A stretch of DNA of 64,000 nucleotides from Chryseobacterium sp. R2A-55 (GTDB taxonomy: Bacteria; Bacteroidota; Bacteroidia; Flavobacteriales; Weeksellaceae). This document shows, piece after piece, positions 30,070-38,078 of this stretch. The first letter of the stretch is position 1. Each line of letters begins with the position of its first letter. Made by a program: the position numbers and the translations under genes. Under the pieces are notes generated by a model, which did not search any database, was not told the DNA's origin, and worked only from the letters and a program-made list of their open reading frames with translations. The stretch covers positions 35,199 to 99,198 of the forward strand of contig NZ_JACBFP010000011.1 of assembly GCF_021401085.1 (NCBI RefSeq), given 5' to 3'.

Positions 30070-32001
30070 CTATCTTTTCACCGCTGTCACTACCTGTGCT
30101 TCCTGTTTGGTGATATTGTCAAAAATCTGGGTGAAAGCGGGATAATATTCTTTAGGGAAAACCGGGTCATCCACTTTCACAGTGGTTTCCACCGTCAATT
30201 TATTTCCTTCTTGCGTAACCACATAGCTGTACTGGAGAGCGCTGTCTTCCGTTCTGAATTTCTTGGATTTTGGAATATTTTCGAAAACATAGTTTTCAGG
30301 CAACGTGATGGTCACTTTTTTCACCCGGTCAAAGGCAGAATAAAACTCAAGTGGAGCCCTTCTTGGTTCAGTTTGGTTAAAATCGTGATTTTGGGTATAA
30401 AGGAAGAGCAATGGATTAAAGACTATTTTGTTACCAATAACATCGGCAAAAGTATCGCCTGAGAAATCAAAACTTGTTGTAAAGTCTCCATTTTCCTGCA
30501 GTTGATGTGTGATATTGGAATATGGGAATTTATAGTTTTCTCTATAGGTTTTGGAAAATTTTTCCTTGTCTTCCAGGTACCGTTCGTTGGCTACCAGAGC
30601 AAACAATTTGTTGTCCCGGTCAGAGAAACGTCCTTCGAAAGTCCCATCCGGATTCATTTTCGCGTCTACCTCATAGGTATTCTGACTTACTTCCGGATAG
30701 AGGATATTGATCTGTTTCGCATCATCTTTGGTCATGATGATTCCATAATAGTTGAGTGCTTTCGGCGAAATCAAATTGATTTCAGACTGCTTTAAGGTTC
30801 CGTCTAAAAGGTACAATTTGCCATTATCCTCAAAACTGCTTAAAACATAGTTCAACTGATTGACCGAAGGATTGTATGCAAGCAACATTCCCCGCTTAAT
30901 GGTGGAAAGAACTACAGGATCTGCATTTATTCCGACATTCCTCAGAAGCATTGTAAGCAACAGGTTAATTTCTGCAGAATTTCCCACTTTGGTGGTGATC
31001 AGATTCCGAATGCCTTTGTCGGTCACCACATCATCTTCCTTGTTCCAGGTGTAGTTTTGCTGCACATATTTCAAGACTTGCTTTGCTTTCTCCATATTCG
31101 ATGGCAGATCAGTCACCGTTGCAGGCAAAAGATCTTTAGCAAGGTGATTTTTACTTAATTGCCCACCGAAATCATCATGGTCATAAAGTCGTTTTCTAAT
31201 GTCTTTCCAGCTCATTGCCAAAGGCTTCAACACACCATTGTTCATCACCGAATTGATTTCGGCTTTCACCCCAGTTTTGTAATTATCATTGTTTTGAACG
31301 TATTTTTCATCCTTAAATGCAGGAACGTCATCATAACCAAACCGATAGGTAAAGTATGGGTTTCCATACATGATGGCTTCCTCCACCACTCTGTGCTGAG
31401 GACTAATATCACCTTTGTAATTAATGGTGTAGCCAAAAGGTTTCGGCGTATCAAAAACAAATTCCACATATCTAACCGGAATTTCGTCCTCAATCAAAAC
31501 CCTCGGTGTGGAGCCCATAAAAGGAGTGTAAACCGAATAACTGCATTCCACCACCGAACCGTCTTTCACGCCTGAAAACGCAAATTTGGTAACCTTGTAA
31601 TTTTTATCCTCGGTGGAATTGTATTTTTCATTGCGTTCCACTTTGGTGGTCACTTTTTTTCCATTCTCGAAATTGTAGGTGTTCGCTTTCAGGTTGCTCA
31701 GGGTTTCATAAAGTCCTTTCCCGTTATCATAAAGCGTTATCTTCTGATCCAGATATTTGGAAGCGTTATTCTTGTTATAGATTTTCACCCGATCAACCAC
31801 ATTTTTCGTTAAATATCCATTATAATCAATCACAAAGTGAATCGAGCGATAGAGCACTTCTGCAGGTGCATCCGGATACTTTTCTGATTTCTCACTCATT
31901 AAATCTGCATCTGAAAGTTTCGGGGGATTCACAAATTTGTGTTGGGAGAAAAGGATTCCACTCAAAAGAATTGGAATAACGAGGATAAATTTCTTGATCA
32001 T
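30070..32001 (-). CDS. DUF3857/transglutaminase-like secreted protein, probably catalytically dead
   Basis: 643 residues: signal peptide MIKKFILVIPILLSGILFSQ, an N-terminal DUF3857 beta domain, then a transglutaminase-fold domain from about residue 300 (KQVLKYVQQNYTWNKEDD) and a C-terminal beta domain. Where active members have Gly-Asp-Cys, this protein has Gly-Asn-Ser (VGNSAEINLLL, Ser342), and the catalytic His region reads QLNYVLSS. It probably no longer catalyses and may partner the upstream paralogue, whose stop codon overlaps its start by 4 bp. Periplasmic or outer-membrane; biological role unknown. Confidence 0.8.
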   Translation of the reverse strand: MIKKFILVIPILLSGILFSQHKFVNPPKLSDADLMSEKSEKYPDAPAEVLYRSIHFVIDYNGYLTKNVVDRVKIYNKNNASKYLDQKITLYDNGKGLYETLSNLKANTYNFENGKKVTTKVERNEKYNSTEDKNYKVTKFAFSGVKDGSVVECSYSVYTPFMGSTPRVLIEDEIPVRYVEFVFDTPKPFGYTINYKGDISPQHRVVEEAIMYGNPYFTYRFGYDDVPAFKDEKYVQNNDNYKTGVKAEINSVMNNGVLKPLAMSWKDIRKRLYDHDDFGGQLSKNHLAKDLLPATVTDLPSNMEKAKQVLKYVQQNYTWNKEDDVVTDKGIRNLITTKVGNSAEINLLLTMLLRNVGINADPVVLSTIKRGMLLAYNPSVNQLNYVLSSFEDNGKLYLLDGTLKQSEINLISPKALNYYGIIMTKDDAKQINILYPEVSQNTYEVDAKMNPDGTFEGRFSDRDNKLFALVANERYLEDKEKFSKTYRENYKFPYSNITHQLQENGDFTTSFDFSGDTFADVIGNKIVFNPLLFLYTQNHDFNQTEPRRAPLEFYSAFDRVKKVTITLPENYVFENIPKSKKFRTEDSALQYSYVVTQEGNKLTVETTVKVDDPVFPKEYYPAFTQIFDNITKQEAQVVTAVKR

Positions 32002-33884
32002 AATTTTGTTATTAAGACTTTAACATTGTCATTTCCGGCAGTTTTTTTTCGGAAAGCGAAATACTCTTTATATTTTTCTTTGGGATAATTTCCCTTCTTT
32101 ATCGTCAAAATCCGGCGCACCATCAATTTGTTATCTTTTAAATCAAAACTGATGGAGTAAGACCCGAATTCTGAGCTGAAGTCAGAAGATTTAGGTACTT
32201 CCGACAATCTATAGCCCGCAGGAATCTCAAATTCAATTTCGTAATCATTTTGGAATGGAAATGAAATTTCTAATGGGAGCTTTCGCTCATCTGTTCCCGA
32301 ATACATGGCGGTTTGGTAAAAAGGCATCGCTTGGAAAAACAAGTCATTGCCTATTTTTTTCGAAAATCCGTTCACCTCCATGTTCAAATCATAGGTGATT
32401 TTTCCGTGGTCTTTATCATTATTCAGGTTTTTGATATTGAGGCTTGAAAATTTGAGGTGATAATGTCGGTTTTTCATAGCTTCCTGCACCTCATCGTTTT
32501 TGAGGCTGAAAAGTCTTAGATTTTGATCATATTGTCCACCTGTAAATTCCATTTTGGCTTCGGAATCAAAACCTCCATCTTCTTTCAATATAATTTTGGC
32601 AGTCAGTTTTTCTTTGCTTTGTTCCGGGCGGTAAACCGGCGTATCGATGATTTTGATTCCATTTTCATTCACACCGAGCACATTTCTGTTGTATGAAGAA
32701 TAAGAAAGGTGATTAAATGCTATTTTTTGCGAAGTGTTTTCAAGCCAAATCTCCCCATCTTCGGTTGGAACCATCAAAACCACGTGATTTCCTGAAAGTT
32801 TTGGAAAATCCCGGTCAAAATTCCGAACCGATTCGTCGCTATAAATCACCGCATAATAAGACGGAATCCCCGCCGCGACGAGGAGTGTGCGCATGTAGTT
32901 GGTCAGAGCTTTACAGTCTCCATAACCTTTCTTGCTCACCTCAGAAGCCGGCATTGGTTGCCATCCGCCAATTCCCATGGAAATCAATACATATCGTGTT
33001 TTGCCTTGCATGTACTGATAAATGGTTTTTACCTTATCCGCAGTAGATCCCTGCAAATTCAATCCCGAAATTTCCGCTGAAATCTCTGGTGTTATCTTGG
33101 AAACGGGATTGATCAACTGGTTGTAATACCACTTCCCGAAGGAATTCCAATCGCTGAGATCACCCTGCTTTCCTTCTAACGTGAATTTTTCCGGCGAAAA
33201 CTCTATCCTCGGAACCAAATAATCAATAGTAGGTGCAAGTTCTTCGGCTTTCAGTGCAGGAACATTTTCATAGGCATAAGTTGAAGTGTTTCCATTCTCG
33301 GAAATCTTTAGCTTTGCCAAAGGTGTTTCGGAAATTTTTGTCCTGATCTTTATTCCCGAATTATTGGTTAAGGTCATTTCGCTCTTTTGCAATGCCACAT
33401 CAAAGGAATTATAAGGCGCGAATCTGCTGATATACACCGTGTTCGAAGTGCTGATTTCATAGGAGTATTTCACCGTGTACGGATATTTGGTGGAGATGGG
33501 CTTCAGATAAAGCACACGGTCGTCCACATAGAGCGGGGAATTACTGCCGTTGCTGATGTCGGTGAAATCCCTCTTTCCGAAGGATTTTATCGATTTTCCA
33601 TCGGAATCCAGGAGTTCTACCTTGATGTCGCTTACTCTTGTGGTAGGATTGTAATGAATGACGACATACGCAAAATCAGAACCACTTTCATTCATAATGG
33701 TGGTAGCTCTGGAATTTTTGATCGTCAGGTTATCTACAGATTTGAAAATATATTCTTCACGATTCTCCCGAATAACTGCGTTGGCATTTTCCTTTATGTT
33801 TTCAGGAATATTTGCAACATTTAAATCTTGAGAAAAAATAACTAAAGGCAAGAGCAGAACCAATAACGTGAAAAGTTTATTCAT
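31998..33884 (-). CDS. DUF3857 and transglutaminase domain secreted protein
   Basis: 628 residues with signal peptide (MNKLFTLLVLLLPLVIFSQ), DUF3857 domain (about residues 50-230), transglutaminase core (about 280-400) and a C-terminal beta domain. The core has Cys324 in KKGYGDCKALTNYM and His367 in SGNHVVLMV; the third position lies in WLENTSQ. Such cysteine proteases/transglutaminases act in the periplasm on unknown substrates. It forms a tightly coupled pair (ATGA overlap) with the Cys-less paralogue downstream. A TAAATTTG box lies at 33931-33924. Confidence 0.85.
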   Translation of the reverse strand: MNKLFTLLVLLLPLVIFSQDLNVANIPENIKENANAVIRENREEYIFKSVDNLTIKNSRATTIMNESGSDFAYVVIHYNPTTRVSDIKVELLDSDGKSIKSFGKRDFTDISNGSNSPLYVDDRVLYLKPISTKYPYTVKYSYEISTSNTVYISRFAPYNSFDVALQKSEMTLTNNSGIKIRTKISETPLAKLKISENGNTSTYAYENVPALKAEELAPTIDYLVPRIEFSPEKFTLEGKQGDLSDWNSFGKWYYNQLINPVSKITPEISAEISGLNLQGSTADKVKTIYQYMQGKTRYVLISMGIGGWQPMPASEVSKKGYGDCKALTNYMRTLLVAAGIPSYYAVIYSDESVRNFDRDFPKLSGNHVVLMVPTEDGEIWLENTSQKIAFNHLSYSSYNRNVLGVNENGIKIIDTPVYRPEQSKEKLTAKIILKEDGGFDSEAKMEFTGGQYDQNLRLFSLKNDEVQEAMKNRHYHLKFSSLNIKNLNNDKDHGKITYDLNMEVNGFSKKIGNDLFFQAMPFYQTAMYSGTDERKLPLEISFPFQNDYEIEFEIPAGYRLSEVPKSSDFSSEFGSYSISFDLKDNKLMVRRILTIKKGNYPKEKYKEYFAFRKKTAGNDNVKVLITKL

Positions 33885-33950
33885 GAGTTTTTATAAGCAA
33901 GACCGCGCATTTGGCCGGCAATTCAAATTTACAGTTTTTTCTGAAATAAC

Positions 33951-33979
33951 CATAAAAAAAGCGGGAAAAAATTCCCGCT
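33951..33979 (-). terminator. Rho-independent terminator of the LTxxQ protein gene
   Basis: On the minus strand AGCGGGAA-tttt-TTCCCGCT is followed by seven T. It lies 30 bp after the stop at 34009. Confidence 0.85.
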
Positions 33980-34008
33980 CCCACTTAAAAATAAAATTAT
34001 GAACTTGA

Positions 34009-34419
34009 TTAGTTATTTTTCATTCTATTCATCTGCATATCTTTCATTTTCATTCTCTTATTCTGCATTTGCTCCTTCTTCTGCGCTTCCCACTTTTGGT
34101 ACTGTTCCGGCGTAAGGATTTGCTTCATTTCAGCCATGTGCTGCTCATTCTTAGCTTTCCATTCTTCCATTCTTGCCTTTCTCTGCGCCTGCATTTCCGG
34201 AGCTTGTGCTTTTCTTTCCGCTATTCTTTTTTCCTGCAAAGCCTTAATCTGGTTTACCTGAGCATCAGTAAGGTTCAGGTCTGTTTGCATTTTTTTTAGG
34301 TTTTCCATTCTTTTTTGCTCCATTTGTGCTGGATCCTTCTGCATCATTTTACCATTTTGTTGTGCCATTGCGAATGTTCCTAAAGTGAGGAAAGCTGCGG
34401 TTAAAACAAATTTTTTCAT
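34009..34419 (-). CDS. Spy/CpxP-like (LTxxQ) periplasmic protein
   Basis: 136 residues: signal peptide MKKFVLTAAFLTLGTFAMAQ, then a highly charged, Met/Lys/Gln-rich all-helical body. It carries two LTxxQ motifs, LTDAQVNQIKALQ and LTPEQYQKWEAQK, the hallmark of Spy/CpxP-type proteins. Family members are periplasmic ATP-independent chaperones or sensors of envelope stress. The Met-rich ends (MKMKDMQMNRMK) could bind metals such as copper. Monocistronic, with a strong terminator. Confidence 0.82.
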   Translation of the reverse strand: MKKFVLTAAFLTLGTFAMAQQNGKMMQKDPAQMEQKRMENLKKMQTDLNLTDAQVNQIKALQEKRIAERKAQAPEMQAQRKARMEEWKAKNEQHMAEMKQILTPEQYQKWEAQKKEQMQNKRMKMKDMQMNRMKNN

Positions 34420-34515
34420 TTTGTAATAATTTTGTTAGTATTGTTATTTGGCTTTTTGATAGCTAAAACAACAATTGGTTAAACAGTTTATTCATAAATT
34501 TTTGTTAAAAACGAA

Positions 34516-35496
34516 TTAACCGTAATTTTTCACCATTTTTCTTACAATTTCGGCGGTCTCATCCGGAAAGTTGACCGCGATAATTTCCTCGTTTTCCACC
34601 CAACTTTTTAATTTCTCATCAAATTCACTTTCTTTCCAGATGACCGGAACACCCAATTTTTCTAGCGCCAATGCATTACATTGCTGCTCATACTGATTTT
34701 TCATGGGAACAGCGAGCACTTTCTTTTTCAGAAAGAGCGCTTCTGCGGGACCTTCAAAACCGCCTCCCGTCAGTAAACCAGCACAGTTGGCCAATGAGTT
34801 TTGAAATTTTTCATTATTGACGGGGAAAATCTCAGCATTGAATTTTTCATAAGGTTCTCTGGAATGTTTTGAAAAAACCTCCCATTTGGAATTAGGAATG
34901 TTTTTTACCCGGTCTAAGATAAATTCGTCGGAATAAGCCGGAAGGTAAACCGTGTAATGCCCAAGATTACTCGTCTCCAAATTTCGAATTTCACTTCTGA
35001 TTACAGGAGTATTGATGAAATCATCATATTTCTGAAAGTGGAACGCAATATGGTTTTTTGCAGGTGCATAACTATCCATAATGATTTTACCCCAATGAAA
35101 ACCTTTGATCTGCGGGGTTTTTGGCGAAAGATAAGCCGCCTGATGACTCATTGCTACGGATTCTTTTCCCTTTATTTTACAAGACCATGCAGCAACCGGC
35201 TCAAAATCATTGATAATCAAATCATAATCTTTCACAGGAAGGTTTTTGATATCCTTCAGAAACTGAACAAAATCAAATCTCCGCCAGGTTTCCCGTAAAT
35301 CCACTCCGCCATCTTTACCAAATACAAAGCCGAAACCATTCAATCTGAATTTCACCTCATCTTCTAAACCCACTTCTGCCGCAGTGCCACTGATGAGCAG
35401 ATCCAGCTCGCCATAATTCTGAAGGTGCGGAATGATTTCACGAGCGCGGCTCACGTGACCGTTCCCGGTTCCCTGAATGGAATACAAAATCTTCAT
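34516..35496 (-). CDS. Glycosyltransferase family protein (MurG/UGT-like GT-B fold)
   Basis: 326 residues. The N-terminus MKILYSIQGTGNGHVSRA is the glycine-rich first loop of GT-B enzymes of the MJ1255-like family. The nucleotide-sugar-binding C-terminal half has CAGLLTGGGFEGPAEALFLKKK followed by VPMKNQYEQQCNALALEKLG, as in MurG and glycosyl-transferase family 28. It would transfer a sugar from a nucleotide donor in the cytoplasm, probably to a lipid or polysaccharide acceptor; the acceptor is unknown. A full promoter is found 5 bp upstream. Confidence 0.85.
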   Translation of the reverse strand: MKILYSIQGTGNGHVSRAREIIPHLQNYGELDLLISGTAAEVGLEDEVKFRLNGFGFVFGKDGGVDLRETWRRFDFVQFLKDIKNLPVKDYDLIINDFEPVAAWSCKIKGKESVAMSHQAAYLSPKTPQIKGFHWGKIIMDSYAPAKNHIAFHFQKYDDFINTPVIRSEIRNLETSNLGHYTVYLPAYSDEFILDRVKNIPNSKWEVFSKHSREPYEKFNAEIFPVNNEKFQNSLANCAGLLTGGGFEGPAEALFLKKKVLAVPMKNQYEQQCNALALEKLGVPVIWKESEFDEKLKSWVENEEIIAVNFPDETAEIVRKMVKNYG

Positions 35497-35500
35497 TAAA

Positions 35501-35529
35501 CAAAACTAAGATTAAAATGCGGCCAACAA
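35501..35529 (-). promoter_or_regulatory. Candidate promoter of the GT-B glycosyltransferase gene
   Basis: On the minus strand TTG (35529-35527), an 18-nt spacer and TAGTTTTG (35508-35501). The -7 box ends only 4 nt before the ATG at 35496, so transcription would start at or next to the start codon (leaderless mRNA). Confidence 0.5.
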
Positions 35530-35566
35530 AACAATTCACTGAAAGTTAATGATTATTTAAAACGAA

Positions 35567-35594
35567 AAAGGAAGATCATTTCTGGTCTTCCTTT
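35567..35594 (-). terminator. Rho-independent terminator of the 35608-36099 gene
   Basis: Perfect 9-bp arms AAAGGAAGA/TCTTCCTTT with a 10-nt loop, followed on the minus strand by TTCG after the arm's own T-run. It starts 13 bp after the stop at 35608. Confidence 0.7.
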
Positions 35595-35607
35595 ACTTGG
35601 AGATAAG

Positions 35608-36099
35608 TTAATCCCGTTCTTGCTTTAGTCTATTTTTCTTAATCCAAAGATGACTTCCGTCGGCAGCTTTCTTTCTTTTTTTGTACTCTTTCATTTTGTA
35701 AGAATTCTCACCTTGGTCATTTTCGTTTTTGTATTTTTTATACTTGTAGTTCTGGTACTTTTTGTAGTTGTTTTTGTTCCTGTTATACACTGCAACAGGG
35801 TTCTGACCTTTGTAGTATTTATTTTTGAATTTCACATACTTGTCTTTACCCATGATTTGTTCCATTCTGGAGTATCGCTCTGTCCTCCATCGGTCAGGAT
35901 TATTTCCATAAACCCTGGTCCAGGAATCATAATTCGGGTATTGACTGTTCAACGTCATTAATTGATTTTGCTGGTTTGCAGACAAAAACAAAGAGTTGAC
36001 CACGTCTGTCCAATCAATGGTATTGATGCTTCTTTGATAGTCATTATAATAATCGGACTGCGAAAATCCGAAAGTGAAAACTCCTAAACTGAATGCCAT
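35608..36099 (-). CDS. Secreted basic protein of unknown function
   Basis: 163 residues with a short hydrophobic start (MAFSLGVFTFGFSQ). It looks like a flavobacterial signal peptide without the usual basic N-terminus; an in-frame TAA immediately precedes the ATG, so no longer form exists. The C-terminal half is extremely Lys/Tyr/Asn-rich (NRNKNNYKKYQNYKYKKYKN), a likely nucleic-acid or polyanion-binding low-complexity tail. It is the last gene that appears to be host before the prophage. The missing N-region could reflect 5' damage at the prophage junction. Function unknown. Confidence 0.6.
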   Translation of the reverse strand: MAFSLGVFTFGFSQSDYYNDYQRSINTIDWTDVVNSLFLSANQQNQLMTLNSQYPNYDSWTRVYGNNPDRWRTERYSRMEQIMGKDKYVKFKNKYYKGQNPVAVYNRNKNNYKKYQNYKYKKYKNENDQGENSYKMKEYKKRKKAADGSHLWIKKNRLKQERD

Positions 36100-36182
36100 T
36101 TATAATCGGCAAATCGAAAAGTAAGCTTTTTCAAAACAAAATGTAAAGAAAAAACACAAATTCAAATTGCAGTCACAAATAT

Positions 36183-36204
36183 AAGCCTTTCACTCGAAAG
36201 GCTT
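36183..36204 (-). terminator. Hairpin after the thymidylate-synthase-like gene
   Basis: 9-bp arms AAGCCTTTC/GAAAGGCTT with a 4-nt loop, located 13 bp after the stop at 36217. The T-run is better on the plus strand (TTTTT) than on the minus strand (TATATTT), so it may work in both directions. Confidence 0.55.
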
Positions 36205-36216
36205 TTTAAATAACTT

Positions 36217-36855
36217 TTAATTCACATTTAAAGCGAATTTAACCAGCTCGCCATTCAATAGCTTCAATGTGCTTTCCCGGTTGTTTTCATACACATGAAC
36301 GTTGCCCAGGAATAGCGAAATACTTTTTAGTGGCAAATCAATCTGCCGGCTGATCAGATATAAGTGATAAATGTCGGCAGGCAGTCCCAAATTAGCGTCA
36401 GAGCTCCGTTGGTATGCAGAAACAACCAATTTACATTGATCGATCTGGAACTGAATCAAAGACAAGCACGGCTGTTGATTACTCTCAGTGTCATTCTTAC
36501 CCAGAAACAACACGTAATTCTTACTGTTTCGCTTTTCTTTATTGATTTTCTTAATCAGATCTGGAAGTTGTTCAAAGTAAGTTGGATAACTATTCACCAG
36601 AATAGGTCCGCAATAATCCCACCAGGTAATCCCAGCTTCACGATAACGCTCAGTAAGTCGTTCACCGGACTGGAACAACTCCAATTCTGTTTTAAGCTTA
36701 TTTCGGGCAATTCCGTGCCCTTCAAAGATTTCCAATAAATCACCCGGCTTTAACGTCAGATGTTCATTAAGTAGGTAAGTGATATTTCCCTTCTTGTTTT
36801 CCTGCACCTTACCTTTTGTAAGGATTTTTTCTAATGTTTTGTGATACTTATTCAT
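36217..36855 (-). CDS. Thymidylate-synthase-family enzyme with Asp at the dUMP-discriminating position (possible dCMP (hydroxy)methylase)
   Basis: 212 residues from the ATG at 36855 (MNKYHKTLEKIL). The TS fold is recognised from ELELFQSGE (cofactor-side Glu), PCLSLIQFQI (nucleophile Cys130), YQRSSDANLGLPADI and GNVHVYENN (His187, Tyr189). Aligned without gaps to RSCDVFLGLPFNI of E. coli ThyA, the invariant Asn177 is Asp161 here. That Asn-to-Asp change is what T4 dCMP hydroxymethylase carries and it shifts preference from dUMP to dCMP. The paired phosphate-binding arginines of DSRR are replaced by SKN. It adjoins the prophage lysis genes and is probably a phage DNA-modification enzyme; the exact reaction is inferred. 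Confidence 0.7.
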   Translation of the reverse strand: MNKYHKTLEKILTKGKVQENKKGNITYLLNEHLTLKPGDLLEIFEGHGIARNKLKTELELFQSGERLTERYREAGITWWDYCGPILVNSYPTYFEQLPDLIKKINKEKRNSKNYVLFLGKNDTESNQQPCLSLIQFQIDQCKLVVSAYQRSSDANLGLPADIYHLYLISRQIDLPLKSISLFLGNVHVYENNRESTLKLLNGELVKFALNVN

Positions 36856-36885
36856 GATTTTTAATATTAGTTCTATATTTGCAAA

Positions 36886-36971
36886 ACCACACCAAACGAA
36901 AAAAGCCAACAGCTTCCAGAAGACTTTTAAGTCCTCCAGTAGCCGTTGGCTCTCGTTTTAATTGGTGTGGT
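36886..36971. repeat. Nested inverted repeats forming a long hairpin
   Basis: Outer arms ACCACACCAA (36886-36895) and TTGGTGTGGT (36962-36971) are perfect 10-mers. Inside are AACGA/TCGTT and AGCCAAC (36904-36910)/GTTGGCT (36945-36951), and a core that pairs through GACTTTTAAGTC with several G-U pairs. On the minus strand the inner stem is followed by six T, so it can act as a terminator before the TS-like gene. On the plus strand an exact -7 box TATATTTG (36874-36881) precedes it. Confidence 0.65.
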
Positions 36972-36980
36972 AACTTTTTA

Positions 36981-37005
36981 AAAGCTGGAGGATGTTTTAT
37001 CCTCC
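36981..37005 (-). terminator. Terminator at the end of the prophage late operon
   Basis: On the minus strand GGAGGAT-aaaac-ATCCTCC is followed by AGCTTTTAAAAAG. It begins 8 bp after the endolysin stop at 37013. Confidence 0.65.
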
Positions 37006-37012
37006 ACTGGTT

Positions 37013-37453
37013 TTATCCCAGTTGAAAATGTGGCGGGTCATAAGGTGATTTCCAATCACCACCCCAAACTATTTTTATACCCAGATCTTTTGCTGTTTTT
37101 TTAATATGTGCAGCAATATCCTTCAGCCTTGCAATAGTATCTTTATGATTTACCTGTACTTTGCCCTCAAAGAACGGATACAGATCCACAGCTTGTCCTA
37201 ATCCATCTTTGCGCCCATCGGCTTCATCTTGATGATTACTGAGGTTTTTAACGCCGTCTGCGTTAGTCACTTTTACACCTGGTGTGGTTCTACCCTGTGC
37301 AAACAGTTCCTGCTGCCGTTTAGTAGTCCGTAACCCTTCTGTAATTGTGAAATCTACAGGACTGTTGACAATTGCCGCCTTCATCACCTTCACCAGATCC
37401 GGATGAACTCCCTGAAGGTTCGCCAGGCTTCGCTGGCCTAATTGATATGTCAT
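37013..37453 (-). CDS. Endolysin, M15-family L-alanyl-D-glutamate-type peptidase
   Basis: 146 residues without signal peptide. The zinc-peptidase signature of M15 endolysins (T5/ListeriaPly500 type) is complete: TEGLRTTKRQQELFAQGRT, then SNHQ (first His ligand) and GQAVDLYPF (Asp ligand), and PPHFQLG with the last His ligand. It cleaves peptidoglycan stem peptides at the end of the phage cycle and needs a holin to reach its substrate. It overlaps the spanin-like gene by 4 bp. Confidence 0.9.
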   Translation of the reverse strand: MTYQLGQRSLANLQGVHPDLVKVMKAAIVNSPVDFTITEGLRTTKRQQELFAQGRTTPGVKVTNADGVKNLSNHQDEADGRKDGLGQAVDLYPFFEGKVQVNHKDTIARLKDIAAHIKKTAKDLGIKIVWGGDWKSPYDPPHFQLG

Positions 37454-38064
37454 ATTTTGAATCGGTTTTTAATTAAAAACTTACCGGCTTCCCAGAAAAC
37501 AATCGTCAACACGATGCACCACATGAATGCCGTTAACTGGCTTCTTTCGACTTCTGTTTTAATGTTTGTTGATACCGATTTCTCAGATTCCTGATACTTC
37601 CGGATTTGGTTTTGTGCCGCCTTCAGTTTTGTTTCGATATCTGATTTTTCAGTGGATAAACTTAATAATGCCGTTTTAAGGCTTTTGTTCTCGGCTGTCA
37701 ATTCTGCAGCCGTGTTAAAATTGACTTCCGTATTATCATTTACCGGTACCTCAGTCTTGTTACCCTGCGCATCCGTGAATTTCAGAAACCGAATATCACC
37801 GCCGTCTGCACATTTGCCGTTGTTTTTTAGCGTTAAATTCTGCGCAATGGATCCAAATAACTTACTGGAATTATAATCCGTTTTTTTGGTGGTTGAATCC
37901 ATAATTGAAACCACCGCTTTGGTTTCATTGGAAACCTCGGAAGAAATGGAATTTATTTCCTTTTTATCGATTTCTGTTTTCGTTTTTTCTTTGGCTTTGT
38001 GCTTTTGTGTGGTGCAGGCTGCAACCAATGAAAGCAACATTAAAATGGTTATTAGTTTTTTCAT
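37450..38064 (-). CDS. Probable unimolecular spanin (outer-membrane lipoprotein plus inner-membrane anchor)
   Basis: 204 residues. The N-terminus is a lipoprotein signal with acylated Cys17 (LMLLSLVAAC). The body is periplasmic, Lys/Glu/Ser/Thr-rich with a predicted coiled coil at about 115-165 (AAELTAENKSLKTALLSL, ETKLKAAQNQIRKYQES). The C-terminus has a single membrane helix at about 176-197 (FMWCIVLTIVFWEAGKFLI) and a short basic tail. This lipobox-plus-C-terminal-TM layout is that of u-spanins such as T1 gp11, which fuse the two membranes after endolysin action. It is directly followed by the endolysin gene, as expected of a lysis cassette. It is longer than T1 gp11. Confidence 0.7.
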   Translation of the reverse strand: MKKLITILMLLSLVAACTTQKHKAKEKTKTEIDKKEINSISSEVSNETKAVVSIMDSTTKKTDYNSSKLFGSIAQNLTLKNNGKCADGGDIRFLKFTDAQGNKTEVPVNDNTEVNFNTAAELTAENKSLKTALLSLSTEKSDIETKLKAAQNQIRKYQESEKSVSTNIKTEVERSQLTAFMWCIVLTIVFWEAGKFLIKNRFKI

Positions 38065-38078
38065 TAAAATTGTTTTAT

